Source: Peptococcaceae bacterium
Lineage (GTDB): Bacteria; Bacillota; Desulfitobacteriia; Desulfitobacteriales; Syntrophobotulaceae
Length of the DNA stretch: 37,303 nucleotides
Reading direction: 5' to 3'
Assembly: GCA_012517475.1 (NCBI GenBank)
Contig: JAAYUV010000106.1
Location: forward strand, 1 to 37,303
The notes under the pieces were generated by a model. That model made no database searches. It saw only the letters and a program-made list of their open reading frames with translations, and had not been told where the DNA came from. Below are positions 21,856 through 31,435 of the stretch, in pieces; position 1 is the stretch's first letter; every line of letters starts with the position of its first letter. Made by a program: the position numbers and the translations under genes.

Positions 21856-24504
21856 ATGAAAATTCATCAGGTAAGGGCTATTGAAGGGGCAAACTATTTT
21901 AGTTATCAGTCCGTAGTCAGAGGAATTGTTGATATTTCGAAATGGAAGGGAAAGACCACCAAGGAACTGGGCGATTTTAACGACCGGCTGAAAAAATGCT
22001 TGCCTACTTTAGCCAATCATACCTGTTCCCGAGGTAAGGCCGGGGGTTTTTTTGAACGATTAGAAGAAGGCACCTTACCGGGACATGTCCTGGAACATGT
22101 GGCGATAGAATTGTTAACGCTCGCAGGGGAAAAAACCCGTTATGGAAAAACGCTTCTTCTTGATGAAAGCAAAAATGAGTATGAGGTAATCTATCAGTAT
22201 GAATGTAAAGAGGCAGCGGTAGAAGCTTTTTATTTTGCCGGAGAGGTGCTCAATCAGCTTCTTAACGGGTTAACCCCTGAGTGTCTCCCGATGATAAATC
22301 AACTAAAAAAAATCAGATCCAAAAATATGCCCGGACCATCCACCAAATCAATTCTCGATGCCTGTAAGAGAAGGGGTATTCCGGTTCAACGGATCGGCAG
22401 CAGCAGTCTTTATCAATTGGGGTATGGTAGGTTTATCAGGCGAATTCAGGCTGCAATGACGGACGCTACCGGCTGTATAGGTGCAGATATTGCCGGAGAT
22501 AAGCAGCTAACCCGAAAAATATTGAGCGAGTCAGGAATTCCGGTACCCCGGGGATATGAAGTATCCAGTGAAGAAGAAATTCTGGAAATTTTTCGTATGC
22601 TGAACCGGAGTGTTGTTGTTAAACCCTGCCAGGGAAATCAGGGCAAAGGGGTTTCAATCAATCTTATTCATGAAAATGACGTGTTAGCGGCTTTTCGCTT
22701 AGCGGAAGTATATGATTCAAAAGTTATTGTCGAAGAATACATAAAAGGAAATAATTACAGGATTCTGGTCGTCGGAGGAAAAGTTGTAGCCGCTGCCAAG
22801 AGGGTTCCTCCCATGGTCATTGGGGATGGAAAATCAACGATCAGGGATCTTGTGGAACAAGAGAATGATCATCCGCTTCGGGGAGAGGGTCACGAAAATT
22901 ATTTATCTAAGATTCCTATAGATTCCGTTGTGGTGATGGATCTTTACCGGCAAGGGTTATCTCTTTCCTCTATTCCCTTAAATAAAGAAAAGGTTGTACT
23001 TAGACAAAGTGCGAACCTAAGCACAGGTTCAACCGCAATCGATGTTTCAAACCTAATTCATCCCGACAATCGGGAACTGGCTATTTACGCTGCAAAAACT
23101 GTTGGACTAGATATAGCCGGTGTAGACATGATTATAGATGATATCGGCAAATCTTATAAAGAGCAAGATGGAAAGGTCATAGAAGTGAATGCTGCTCCAG
23201 GTTTACGAATGCACCTGTTACCGAGTTCCGGGCAAAGCAGAGATATCGGCGAAGAAATTGTCAAGATGTTATTTCCTCAGGGGAATGGAAGGATTCCGGT
23301 AATATCCGTTACAGGAACTAACGGAAAAACGACAACAGTACGTTTAATCAGCAATATCTTGCAAAAACAAAATCTAAAGGTAGGAATGACTTCTACTGAA
23401 GGTATTTACATTAATAACCAGCTTCTCTGCAAGGGTGATTTAAGCGGACCCCACAGTGCACAAGTAGTACTGCGTCATCCGGAAGTACAGGTTGCGGTTC
23501 TCGAAACAGCAAGGGGAGGAATTTTGCGGGCAGGACTTGGTTATGATTATGCAGACGTTGCCGTTATTACCAATGTCTCAGAAGACCATTTGGGGCAGTA
23601 TGGGATTGAGGATATGGAAGATCTGGCAAAAGTCAAAAGTCTTGTTGCAGAAGCGGTTCAAAAACACAGCTATGTAGTTTTAAATGCGGAAGATCCCCAT
23701 GTCGCGGGTATGGCAAAGAAAACAAAAGGAAGAATAATCTTTTTTAGTACCAAACTTCAAAACAGGAAAGTATGTAAACATTTAGCTTTTGGCGGCACGG
23801 CAGTAGTTGTGGATAAGGGGAGAATTCTGATTTGTATCGGAGCCAAAAGCGATTTTGTCTGCCATCTTTCAAAAATTCCCCTAACCTGGGAGGGAAAGGC
23901 CCATCACAATGTTCAGAACGTGTTGGCTGCTGTTGCCGGCAGTTTTGCTTTAGGTTACACAGCCGTTCAAATCAGAAAAGCCTTATGCGGCTATGGACAA
24001 CAAGCTTTGGATAATTTAGGCCGCTTGGAATACTATGAACTGGGAGCGATTAAGGTTATTTTGGACTATGGGCATAATCCTGCCGGAATAAAAGAAACCA
24101 TTAAGACCATTAGAAAATTAAAACATCGTAAAATAATCGGATGTATCGGATTGCCGGGAGACCGTAGTGATACAACAGTAATAAATCTGGCAAAAGAAGC
24201 CGCAAAGGGAATTGATTTCATTATTATTAAAGAAGATCAGGATCTAAGAGGAAGAAAACCGGGTGAAGTTGCCAAAATCATTTATGAACAAGCTCTTAAA
24301 GAAGGAAAGAGTCAAAATCAGCTAAGAATTGTATTAAAAGAGGAGCAAGCTTTGAAGGAAGCATTGTCGGTGTCAGGCAACGGAGATATCATCGTTTTCT
24401 TTTATGAAAAGGCAGAACCGCTAAGAAAAATCATTGCCGGCGCAAAATCTCCGATGAGTGATCCGCGAGAGGTTTGCGACTATAATATTTCACTGGAAGT
24501 ATGA
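21856..24504 (+). CDS. cphA: Cyanophycin synthetase
   Basis: CphA polymerises aspartate and arginine into multi-L-arginyl-poly-L-aspartate, without ribosomes, at the cost of ATP. The 882-residue length is that of the family. Parts in order: an N-terminal domain, an ATP-grasp domain (about 215-480; VVKPCQGNQGKGVSINL, VEEYIKGNNYRILVVGGKVVAAAKR), and a Mur-ligase-like domain with P-loop GTNGKT at 487-492, LETARGGILR, NVSEDHLGQYGI, and DYGHNPAGI. All expected blocks are intact. ATG 21856 is preceded by AGGAGG. Together with cphB this indicates a nitrogen store, possibly used during sporulation given its place beside yabG. Confidence 0.96.
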   Translation: MKIHQVRAIEGANYFSYQSVVRGIVDISKWKGKTTKELGDFNDRLKKCLPTLANHTCSRGKAGGFFERLEEGTLPGHVLEHVAIELLTLAGEKTRYGKTLLLDESKNEYEVIYQYECKEAAVEAFYFAGEVLNQLLNGLTPECLPMINQLKKIRSKNMPGPSTKSILDACKRRGIPVQRIGSSSLYQLGYGRFIRRIQAAMTDATGCIGADIAGDKQLTRKILSESGIPVPRGYEVSSEEEILEIFRMLNRSVVVKPCQGNQGKGVSINLIHENDVLAAFRLAEVYDSKVIVEEYIKGNNYRILVVGGKVVAAAKRVPPMVIGDGKSTIRDLVEQENDHPLRGEGHENYLSKIPIDSVVVMDLYRQGLSLSSIPLNKEKVVLRQSANLSTGSTAIDVSNLIHPDNRELAIYAAKTVGLDIAGVDMIIDDIGKSYKEQDGKVIEVNAAPGLRMHLLPSSGQSRDIGEEIVKMLFPQGNGRIPVISVTGTNGKTTTVRLISNILQKQNLKVGMTSTEGIYINNQLLCKGDLSGPHSAQVVLRHPEVQVAVLETARGGILRAGLGYDYADVAVITNVSEDHLGQYGIEDMEDLAKVKSLVAEAVQKHSYVVLNAEDPHVAGMAKKTKGRIIFFSTKLQNRKVCKHLAFGGTAVVVDKGRILICIGAKSDFVCHLSKIPLTWEGKAHHNVQNVLAAVAGSFALGYTAVQIRKALCGYGQQALDNLGRLEYYELGAIKVILDYGHNPAGIKETIKTIRKLKHRKIIGCIGLPGDRSDTTVINLAKEAAKGIDFIIIKEDQDLRGRKPGEVAKIIYEQALKEGKSQNQLRIVLKEEQALKEALSVSGNGDIIVFFYEKAEPLRKIIAGAKSPMSDPREVCDYNISLEV

Positions 24505-24535
24505 AGGTAAAATAGATATAATAGTAGGAAAATAA

Positions 24536-24544
24536 TGCTATAAT
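24536..24544 (+). promoter_or_regulatory. Extended -10 element before ispE
   Basis: TGCTATAAT is a perfect TGnTATAAT and lies 15 bases before the ispE ATG, so a transcript from it would have only a very short leader. No -35 is seen. Confidence 0.35.
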
Positions 24545-24558
24545 ATGTATGGGTTAAA

Positions 24559-25446
24559 ATGAAAGATTTATCAATAGAAGTTCTTGCTCCGGCCAAAGTG
24601 AATCTTTCCCTGGCGATTACTGAAAAAAGGACTGACGGATTTCATGGCCTTCAGACTGTGTTTCAGACGATCTCTTTGTATGATCGCATCCAAGTCAGCT
24701 TAAGCGGCAAGGGAATAATCTGTGATTGCGGGGACTTAAGCGGAGAAAACAATCTTGCTTACCAGGCAGCTAAAGCTTTTTTGGAGGCACACCAGAAAAG
24801 GGAAGTTCATTATCAACAAACAGGTGTAAAAATTCAGATTGAAAAGAAGATTCCTTCACAAGCGGGTCTCGGTGGTGGGAGCAGTGATGCCGCGGCTGTT
24901 CTTCGAGCCATGAATCATCTGTATTCTGATTCATTATCTTATGAAGAGATGTTACAATGTGCAAAAAGATGCGGATCGGATACGGCCTTTTTCCTGCGGG
25001 GTGGCACACAATGGGGGGAAGGAACGGGTACGACATTAACCGACCTTCCGTCTGGACCGGAGATGAATCTTATTCTGGTTAAGCCTTTGGGAGGAGTATC
25101 CACCGGAGAGGCCTATAGAACCTTTGATGAGACCGGAGAGTATGGGTCTCTGGACAAAGAGTTATGGGTGGACCTGTTAAAGAATAAAGATATATGTAAA
25201 ATCGGACAGAACCTCACCAATTCACTGGAAAGCGCGGCATTTAAACTTCTCCCTGAGATTGAATACATAAAAAAGCTGTTATTGGAGAAAGGATGTTATG
25301 GCGCTTTAATGTCCGGCAGCGGATCTGTTGTTTTTGGAATACTGCACGGTCAAGAACAGGGAGAGACGATAGCAAGTGAATTAGCTCAAAAGGTAAACTG
25401 TACCGTTTGGTTGGCTAAAACAATTGGTCCATTAAGCGATATTTAG
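24559..25446 (+). CDS. ispE: 4-diphosphocytidyl-2-C-methyl-D-erythritol kinase
   Basis: IspE is the GHMP kinase of the non-mevalonate isoprenoid pathway. The 295-residue protein opens with EVLAPAKVNLSLAITEKRTDGFHGLQTVFQTISLYD and has the GHMP ATP loop PSQAGLGGGSSDAAAVLRAMN (about 96-116). It ends with the GALMSGSGSVVFGI motif. Family length is 280-300. The ribosome site before ATG 24559 is weak (TATGGGT). It follows cphA by 54 bases and precedes the GntR gene by 19 bases. Confidence 0.95.
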   Translation: MKDLSIEVLAPAKVNLSLAITEKRTDGFHGLQTVFQTISLYDRIQVSLSGKGIICDCGDLSGENNLAYQAAKAFLEAHQKREVHYQQTGVKIQIEKKIPSQAGLGGGSSDAAAVLRAMNHLYSDSLSYEEMLQCAKRCGSDTAFFLRGGTQWGEGTGTTLTDLPSGPEMNLILVKPLGGVSTGEAYRTFDETGEYGSLDKELWVDLLKNKDICKIGQNLTNSLESAAFKLLPEIEYIKKLLLEKGCYGALMSGSGSVVFGILHGQEQGETIASELAQKVNCTVWLAKTIGPLSDI

Positions 25447-25465
25447 GCAAAAGGAGTGAGAGATT

Positions 25466-26146
25466 ATGGAAAGAAGACTTGTTCCTGTTAAATTAGACAG
25501 TTACAAACCATTAAGGGAAATCGTGCTGGAGGCTTTAAGGGAAGCAATTGTAAGCGGGTTACTGGAGCCCGGAGAACGTCTCATGGAGATACAATTGGCA
25601 GAGGAAATGGGAGTAAGCCGTACTCCCGTCCGGGAAGCGATACGCAAACTGGAATTGGAAGGGTTTGTCGTAATGATTCCCCGAAAGGGTGCTTACGTAG
25701 CCGGAGTATCCTATAAGGATATTAAAGATGTCTTTGAAATCAGGGCGTCTTTAGAAGGGCTAGCCGCCGGATTAGCTGCAGAAAAGGTAACTGATGAAGA
25801 AATAGAACAAATGGAAAGAGTCCTTCATTACGAGAAAGAGCCCCAAACCCTTGAAGAGATGGTTCAGTCCGATACGGACTTTCATGCCCTGTTGTATAAA
25901 GCCAGCCGCAATGAAAGGCTAATTGGTATTCTTGCCAACTTAAGGGAACAGATGCAAAGATTCAGGGCTACTTCCCTGGCGGTTCCCGGCAGAGCAAAAT
26001 ATGCCATACATGAGCATAGAGAGATTGTGGATGCCGTTGCCAGGCATGATGTGGAAGAAGCACAGAATCTTGCGACGGCTCATATTGAGAATGCAGCCAA
26101 TATCATGTTTGATGCTTTACGGTATAATCCTAAAACGAAAGAGTAA
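25466..26146 (+). CDS. GntR-family transcriptional regulator, FadR/FCD subfamily
   Basis: A 226-residue repressor-type protein. The N-terminal winged helix (about 12-78) reads REIVLEALREAIVSGLLEPGERL, LAEEMGVSRTPVREAIRKLELEGFV and IPRKGAYVA. The C-terminal all-helical FCD domain (about 85-215) has the metal or ligand residues DTDFHALLY, HREIVDAV and AHIENA. FCD regulators sense small organic acids; the effector here is unknown. AAAGGAG precedes ATG 25466. It sits between ispE and purR, a place with no counterpart in Bacillus, and could be co-transcribed with ispE. Confidence 0.9.
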   Translation: MERRLVPVKLDSYKPLREIVLEALREAIVSGLLEPGERLMEIQLAEEMGVSRTPVREAIRKLELEGFVVMIPRKGAYVAGVSYKDIKDVFEIRASLEGLAAGLAAEKVTDEEIEQMERVLHYEKEPQTLEEMVQSDTDFHALLYKASRNERLIGILANLREQMQRFRATSLAVPGRAKYAIHEHREIVDAVARHDVEEAQNLATAHIENAANIMFDALRYNPKTKE

Positions 26147-26205
26147 CAACGGTTTGTATATATTTTAGAAACGTTTGTGAAGAGAATAGTTGAAGAGATG
26201 ATTAG

Positions 26206-27012
26206 ATGAAAAGAACGGAAAGAATAATCGCTTTAACAGAGATTCTTTTATCACGCCCAAATGAGCTTTTGCCTTTGGGCTTTTTCGCTGATCGTTTTGA
26301 CACCGCAAAATCAACTATTAGTGAAGATCTGGTAACGATCAAAGAAAGCTTGCGTTTAACCGGAAAAGGTCAGCTGGAAACAGTTCCGGGAGCAGCGGGA
26401 GGGGTAAAATTCTTCCCTGTTATACCGAAAGAAGAAGCGCAGAGTTTCCTGCAAAAACTGGCAATTAATCTGAGTGCTGCTGAAAGAATGCTTCCGGGAG
26501 GTTTTTTGTATATGGCGGATCTTCTTTATGATCCGTCAGTTGTCCGTCCCCTGGGGCTGATTTTTGCCAGTATTTTTAGGGCGAAAAACCCGGAAGCAGT
26601 TGTAACCGTAGAAACTAAGGGTATTCCTTTAGCTTTGATGACGGCTGATTCGCTTGGGATACCTGCAGTAGTTGTGAGACACGGGAATAAGGTTACGGAA
26701 GGCTCTTCAGTAAGTATTAATTATGTCTCCGGATCTTCAAAGAGGATTCAGACCATGACGTTAGCCCGCAGAGCACTTGGAACGGGCAAAAGGGTTTTGA
26801 TTATAGATGACTTTATAAAGGCCGGTGGGACCGCAAAAGGAATAATGAGTCTGATGCAGGAATTTAATGCGGAAGTTGTCGGGCTGGGGATTCTGATGGA
26901 AGATGCGATCTGGAATACTTCCAGATTAGTTGATGATTATCTTGCTCTTCTCCAGTTTGCAGAGGCGGACCCTTCGACAGGAAAAACCATTGTTAAGGCA
27001 AATATTCTCTAA
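26206..27012 (+). CDS. purR: Pur operon repressor
   Basis: PurR of Firmicutes represses purine biosynthesis genes and is released by PRPP. The 268-residue protein has an N-terminal winged-helix DNA-binding part (KRTERIIALTEILLSRPNELLPLGFFADRF, then AKSTISEDL) and a C-terminal phosphoribosyltransferase-like domain with the PRPP loop VLIIDDFIKAGGTAKG. The FASIFRAK, VETKGIPLALMTA and SVSINYVSGSSKRIQTM stretches are also characteristic. Position before spoVG matches Bacillus, except that yabJ is missing. Confidence 0.95.
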   Translation: MKRTERIIALTEILLSRPNELLPLGFFADRFDTAKSTISEDLVTIKESLRLTGKGQLETVPGAAGGVKFFPVIPKEEAQSFLQKLAINLSAAERMLPGGFLYMADLLYDPSVVRPLGLIFASIFRAKNPEAVVTVETKGIPLALMTADSLGIPAVVVRHGNKVTEGSSVSINYVSGSSKRIQTMTLARRALGTGKRVLIIDDFIKAGGTAKGIMSLMQEFNAEVVGLGILMEDAIWNTSRLVDDYLALLQFAEADPSTGKTIVKANIL

Positions 27013-27058
27013 AATACTTGGATAACAAGCATTAATGGAAAATTTTTTTATTTTTTCA

Positions 27059-27085
27059 GAAGGAGTTTTTTGCCAAATAGAGAAT
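27059..27085 (+). promoter_or_regulatory. Sigma-H promoter of spoVG
   Basis: GAAGGAGTT (27059-27067), eleven bases, then AGAGAATTA with GAAT at 27082-27085 fits the RnAGGAwWW-N11-RnnGAATww pattern with one mismatch. Bacillus spoVG is a classic sigma-H gene. Confidence 0.65.
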
Positions 27086-27134
27086 TAAAAGAAGAGGTTT
27101 TTTTGCAGGCAGAAGGGAAGGGTGGTGATACTCA

Positions 27135-27392
27135 ATGGAGATTACTGATGTCAGAGTCCGTAAGGTGAACGCTGAAGGCAAAATGAAAGCAGTGGTATCA
27201 GTCACATTTGACAACGAGTTTGTAGTTCATGACGTCAAGGTTGTTGAAGGAACAAATGGTCTGTTTGTAGCTATGCCAAGCCGTAAGACGCCGGAAGGCG
27301 ATTTTCGCGATATAGCCCACCCGATTTCATCTGCGGCAAGAGAAAAAATTCAGACAAAAGTGTTAGAAGAGTATGGAAAGAGTTTGGATTAA
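27135..27392 (+). CDS. spoVG: Septation/stage V sporulation regulator SpoVG
   Basis: An 85-residue protein, normal for the family: [39 protein letters not shown], then [22 protein letters not shown]. SpoVG is a small nucleic-acid-binding regulator affecting asymmetric septation and spore cortex formation. ATG 27135 is preceded by GGTGGTGAT. A sigma-H-like promoter lies 50 bases upstream and an intrinsic terminator follows, so it is monocistronic. Confidence 0.96.
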   Translation: MEITDVRVRKVNAEGKMKAVVSVTFDNEFVVHDVKVVEGTNGLFVAMPSRKTPEGDFRDIAHPISSAAREKIQTKVLEEYGKSLD

Positions 27393-27414
27393 CTCGTTAT
27401 TTTCCAAGGTACAT

Positions 27415-27442
27415 AAAGAGACCACAACAGGTCTCTTTTTTA
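27415..27442 (+). terminator. Intrinsic terminator after spoVG
   Basis: AAAGAGACC (27415-27423) pairs perfectly with GGTCTCTTT (27430-27438) around ACAACA, followed by a T run. Confidence 0.92.
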
Positions 27443-27514
27443 TTCGGCCGGTGTTTACCATTTAAAGATGAATCATGAGAAGTTATATAAAAAATAAAAA
27501 AAATATAATTTGTT

Positions 27515-27544
27515 TTGTTTTTTCCTAACGAAATTCGTTATAAT
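27515..27544 (+). promoter_or_regulatory. Sigma-A promoter of glmU-prs
   Basis: TTGTTT (27515-27520) and TATAAT (27539-27544) with 18 bases between; start expected about 40 bases before the glmU ATG. Confidence 0.6.
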
Positions 27545-27588
27545 AGTAAAAGATTATGATATATCAAATGGTGGAGGTTATTGGAAAA

Positions 27589-28956
27589 ATGCCTCAAATT
27601 ACAGCTGTGATTCTGGCGGCGGGAAAGGGAACCCGTATGAAATCGGAGTTACCGAAGGTTATGCATCTGTTAGCCGGGCTACCCCTTATTGATCATGTAT
27701 TAGATAAGGTCGAAAAACTTGGGATTCAAGAAAAAGTAACAATCGTCGGCCATGGTCGCGAAATAGTATCCGATCATATCGCGAATCGTTCAGGAATTCT
27801 TGTTCAGGAAAAACAATTGGGGACTGGGCACGCACTCATTCAGACCCTGCCATTGCTGAAAGACGATAGTACAATTCTTGTATTGAGTGGTGATCAGCCG
27901 CTTTTATCCAGCGAAACGCTCAGTTCTCTTTTGCGGCATCATCAAGAAAGTAAAGCATCCGCAACAGTGCTTACGGCAATGATGGACAATCCTTTTGGTT
28001 ATGGAAGAATTATGAAAAAGAATGGAATATTTGAGGGTATCGTAGAGGAAAAAGATGCAAACCCTGACCAAAAAGGGATCAACGAAATCAACACAGGTAC
28101 ATATTGTTTTCACGGATCATCTCTGAAATCCGCATTAAAACAAATCACGCCACAAAATGCCCAGGGAGAATATTATTTAACCGATGTATTTAAAATTCTT
28201 GTTTCTGGCGGTTTGAAGATAGAAACTTTCTGCACGGCAGATCCATCCGAGGCCTTGGGGATCAATAACCAGGTTCAGTTGGCTGAGGCTGAAGAAATTC
28301 TATATGATCGTATCCGCAAATACTGGATGATGGAGGGGGTAACCATTATGAATCCTTCCTCCGTTTTTATTGATGCTCAAGTAGTATTAAGCAAGGATGT
28401 TTTCATATACCCCTTTACAATTATTAAAGGAAATAGCCGTATTGAAGAAGGCGCTATGCTTGGTCCGGGAACAACGATCATCAATTGCATATGCGGAAGT
28501 GGTTCCAGGATTGAGAATTCCGTTGCTCGTGACGCCGAGATCGGTAAAAACTGCCTGGTTGGGCCTTTTGCTTACCTAAGACCGGGAACGGAATTAGGTG
28601 AAGGGGTAAAGGTAGGGGATTTCGTAGAGATTAAAAACAGCCGGATCGGTGAAGGTACGAAAGTTCCTCACTTAAGTTATATAGGAGATTCCATACTCGG
28701 GGAAAATGTCAACATCGGGGCAGGAACAATTACCTGCAACTACGATGGAAAGAGCAAGTATAAGACAGTAATTGGAAATAATACATTTGTTGGCAGCAAT
28801 ACCAATTTTATTGCTCCTGTCGAAATTGGTCAAGATGCTATCATTGGAGCAGGTTCAACCATCACGAAAGATGTTCCGGACAAGGCACTTGCAGTGGAAA
28901 GGTCACAGCAAAAAGTTATCGAAAACTGGCAAAGAGCCAAAGACAGTAGGGGGTAA
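27589..28956 (+). CDS. glmU: Bifunctional UDP-GlcNAc pyrophosphorylase / GlcN-1-P acetyltransferase
   Basis: GlmU makes UDP-GlcNAc for peptidoglycan and other polymers. The N-terminal uridyltransferase has [17 protein letters not shown] (7-21), [21 protein letters not shown] and EINTGTYCF. The C-terminal half is a left-handed beta-helix acetyltransferase with hexapeptide repeats ([31 protein letters not shown]). I use ATG 27589 (455 residues, as in E. coli and Bacillus); ATGs at 27556 and 27568 lie in frame upstream, but GGTGGAGG falls between them and 27589, though at a long spacing of about 11. Co-transcribed with prs two bases downstream. Confidence 0.96.
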   Translation: MPQITAVILAAGKGTRMKSELPKVMHLLAGLPLIDHVLDKVEKLGIQEKVTIVGHGREIVSDHIANRSGILVQEKQLGTGHALIQTLPLLKDDSTILVLSGDQPLLSSETLSSLLRHHQESKASATVLTAMMDNPFGYGRIMKKNGIFEGIVEEKDANPDQKGINEINTGTYCFHGSSLKSALKQITPQNAQGEYYLTDVFKILVSGGLKIETFCTADPSEALGINNQVQLAEAEEILYDRIRKYWMMEGVTIMNPSSVFIDAQVVLSKDVFIYPFTIIKGNSRIEEGAMLGPGTTIINCICGSGSRIENSVARDAEIGKNCLVGPFAYLRPGTELGEGVKVGDFVEIKNSRIGEGTKVPHLSYIGDSILGENVNIGAGTITCNYDGKSKYKTVIGNNTFVGSNTNFIAPVEIGQDAIIGAGSTITKDVPDKALAVERSQQKVIENWQRAKDSRG

Positions 28957-28958
28957 TT

Positions 28959-29900
28959 ATGGCTACAAGAGAACTAAAAATCTTCTGCGGGAACTCGAAT
29001 AAAGAGCTGGCTCAGGAAATCGCAGATTATCTTGGTATTTCAGTTGGAGAAGCCAATGTGAAAACTTTTCAGGACGGGGAAATCAGTATAGGTATTAATG
29101 AAAGTGTCAGAGGCGCGGATGTATTTGTTGTTCAACCAACTTGCGCACCGACCAATGACAGTATTATGGAGCTTCTCATTCTGATGGATGCATTAAGAAG
29201 GGCTTCTGCTTACCGTATCACTGCGGTTGTTCCCTATTATGGGTATGCACGGCAAGAAAGGAAAGCCAGAGCCAGAGAACCTATTACAGCGAAATTGATT
29301 GCCAATATCATTACTACTTCCGGCGCTGACCGTCTGGTTGCAATGGATCTGCATGCACCTGCGATTCAGGGCTTTTTCGATATCCCTGTTGATCACTTGC
29401 CAGGCGTACCTATCTTGGCAGAATATTTTACAGAAAAGAAACTTCAGGATATTTGTGTTGTTTCCCCCGATATCGGAGGAGTAAGCAGAGCAAGAAACTT
29501 TGCTGAAAGGATTGGGGCTTCTTTGGCGATTGTGGATAAACGCCGCCCGGAACCCAATGTTTCAGAAATCATGCATGTGATTGGGGAATTAAACGGTAAA
29601 GTAGCGGTATTGATTGATGATATCATTGATACTGCGGGTACGATTACCCAGGCCGCAGCGGTATTAATGGAGAAAGGCGCCAGAGAAGTGTATGCCTGCT
29701 GTACTCATCCTGTGCTCTCAGGTCCGGCAGTTGAGCGTTTGAATAAATCTGTGATAAAAGAAGTTGTTGTTACCAATACCATTCCGCTGACCCAGGAAAA
29801 GAAAATTGGCAAAATGAAAGTTCTTTCAGTTGCACCGCTTCTGGGAGAAGCAATTGTCCGGATTCATGAAGATTTATCGGTAAGCAAGTTGTTTAGCTAG
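28959..29900 (+). CDS. prs: Ribose-phosphate pyrophosphokinase
   Basis: Prs converts ribose-5-phosphate and ATP to PRPP for purines, pyrimidines, histidine and NAD. The 313-residue protein has [77 protein letters not shown], and the PRPP loop [12 protein letters not shown]. Start ATG 28959 follows TAGGGGGT. It forms an operon with glmU. PRPP also is the effector of PurR, encoded just upstream. Confidence 0.97.
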   Translation: MATRELKIFCGNSNKELAQEIADYLGISVGEANVKTFQDGEISIGINESVRGADVFVVQPTCAPTNDSIMELLILMDALRRASAYRITAVVPYYGYARQERKARAREPITAKLIANIITTSGADRLVAMDLHAPAIQGFFDIPVDHLPGVPILAEYFTEKKLQDICVVSPDIGGVSRARNFAERIGASLAIVDKRRPEPNVSEIMHVIGELNGKVAVLIDDIIDTAGTITQAAAVLMEKGAREVYACCTHPVLSGPAVERLNKSVIKEVVVTNTIPLTQEKKIGKMKVLSVAPLLGEAIVRIHEDLSVSKLFS

Positions 29901-29920
29901 AGTTTTCTGGCATAAAGAAA

Positions 29921-29964
29921 CAGGCAAACCATCACGTAGGATTGTTTGCCTGCTTTGTTTTTCC
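29921..29964. terminator. Bidirectional terminator between prs and the PRC-barrel gene
   Basis: CAGGCAAAC (29921-29929) pairs with GTTTGCCTG (29944-29952), then CTTTGTTTTT on the plus side. The two flanking genes converge here. Confidence 0.8.
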
Positions 29965-29965
29965 C

Positions 29966-30712
29966 TTAATTTTCTTCTTCTTTATCTTCTTTGTTCATTG
30001 TGCTTTCCTGAAGTTCTGAGAGGCCTGGTTCATCCGGAATTTGCTCCGATATGAATTCAACCGGGATTTCAGGATTGCTTAGATCTTCCGCTAACTGTTG
30101 ATCCTTGTTTTTTCTGTTTTTCCAGTAGTCGTTGAGCTGCTGCCCTTTTGTTGCTGCCTTGTTGGAAGCGACCTGCAAAAAGGATTTGAAGTTTTCGCTA
30201 ATTCCTTTATTGAGCACTTCCAGTCTTTCATCGCAATCTTTTGCAACCACTACGACATCCGAGCCGATGGTAAGGATATCATCAGCCCTTAACCGCGCCT
30301 TGCCGTAGAAGAGGCCTTCAATTTTACCGTCAGAAACCTCCAGACAAGCTATTGAGCCATCTTCCGAATCAATATAAAATTCTTCAATAATTCCTAAGGT
30401 TTTTCCGGCTGCGGTAATGACTTTTATGCCAATGATCGCTGTCTTTTCCTTCAACAATTCCAGGATATCAGGAAGGTTTGTAGCTTTTTCCGCTTGACTT
30501 TCGGTACTTACTGTAATGGCATTTTCACCGATGCTGACCACTTTGTTAAAGGGGATAATCCTTTGCTCTTTAAAGAATCCTTTAGGATCAACGATCAAGG
30601 CGGCAACAGCTTTTGTTCGGGGGTCAATGACAAGATTTCGTACGTATCCGATTTGCTGACCTTCTTTTAATGAGATAATAGGCAAGGAAATAAATTTTTT
30701 ACTTGGGAGCAC
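29966..30712 (-). CDS. PRC-barrel domain protein
   Basis: A 248-residue soluble protein with two PRC-barrel units. The first is KKFISLPIISLKEGQQIGYVRNLVIDPRTKAVAALIVD (about 5-43); the second is IIGIKVITAAGKTLGIIEEFYIDSEDGSIACLEVSDG (about 93-130). A charged C-terminal tail (about 170-248) is rich in Glu, Lys and Gln and is probably disordered. PRC barrels occur in RNA-processing (RimM) and photosynthetic or sporulation-related YlmC/YmxH proteins; no exact role can be given. The start is GTG 30712, with AGGAGG seven bases before it. It occupies the site where Bacillus has ctc, but on the other strand. Confidence 0.85.
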   Translation of the reverse strand: MLPSKKFISLPIISLKEGQQIGYVRNLVIDPRTKAVAALIVDPKGFFKEQRIIPFNKVVSIGENAITVSTESQAEKATNLPDILELLKEKTAIIGIKVITAAGKTLGIIEEFYIDSEDGSIACLEVSDGKIEGLFYGKARLRADDILTIGSDVVVVAKDCDERLEVLNKGISENFKSFLQVASNKAATKGQQLNDYWKNRKNKDQQLAEDLSNPEIPVEFISEQIPDEPGLSELQESTMNKEDKEEEN

Positions 30713-30810
30713 ATTTATTCCTCCTTATTGATAAAATTCTAAAGGGAGACATACTTCTCTCGTTCAAATCTATTCATTTTTCCTGTTGATTATGCCTGGA
30801 GGGAGATACG

Positions 30811-31374
30811 ATGAAAGCAATTGTTGGGTTGGGGAACCCTGGGATGAAATATAGCCAAACGAGACATAATGTAGGTTTTATGCTTTTAGATCTTCTGGTC
30901 AAGGAACAGGGCTATGTCTACCGAAATGATTTTCGCGGGAAACTGGCGGAAGGAAGAGTAGGGGAAGAGAGAATCTTCCTGCTAAAACCCTATACCTATA
31001 TGAATCTGAGCGGATTAGCGGTAAATGAACTTGCCAGTTATTATAAAATCCCTGGCAGTGAACTCCTTGTTCTGGCGGATGATATGGATCTTCCGCTTGG
31101 AAGGATTCGATTACGTCCAAAGGGGAGTTCGGGCGGGCATAATGGACTGAAATCAATTATTGGAGAACTGGGATACCAGGATTTTTGGAGACTAAAAATT
31201 GGCGTAGGAAGACCAAAAGAAAATCAAGATGTTATCAATCATGTGCTTACAACATTTAATAAAGAAGAAACGAAGATAATCAATGAAGTGATGGAGAGAG
31301 CCCTCCAAGCAACCCTGCTTTGGCTGGAGAATCGTGGACAGGATGCAATGAGTATATATAATTCAGGAGAATGA
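30811..31374 (+). CDS. pth: Peptidyl-tRNA hydrolase
   Basis: Pth releases peptides from prematurely dissociated peptidyl-tRNA. The 187-residue protein has MKAIVGLGNPGMKYSQTRHNVGFMLLD (catalytic His20), PYTYMNLSG, LVLADDMDLPLGRIRLRPKGSSGGHNGLKSI and FWRLKIGVGRP. Start ATG 30811 follows GGAGGGAG. It is called spoVC in Bacillus. Fin and mfd follow in the same order as in Bacillus. Confidence 0.97.
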   Translation: MKAIVGLGNPGMKYSQTRHNVGFMLLDLLVKEQGYVYRNDFRGKLAEGRVGEERIFLLKPYTYMNLSGLAVNELASYYKIPGSELLVLADDMDLPLGRIRLRPKGSSGGHNGLKSIIGELGYQDFWRLKIGVGRPKENQDVINHVLTTFNKEETKIINEVMERALQATLLWLENRGQDAMSIYNSGE

Positions 31375-31435
31375 TTTTAAAATGGTATAACCTTCCCTGG
31401 TAAAGGCAAGTCTATTACACGGGAGGTGTTTTTCT

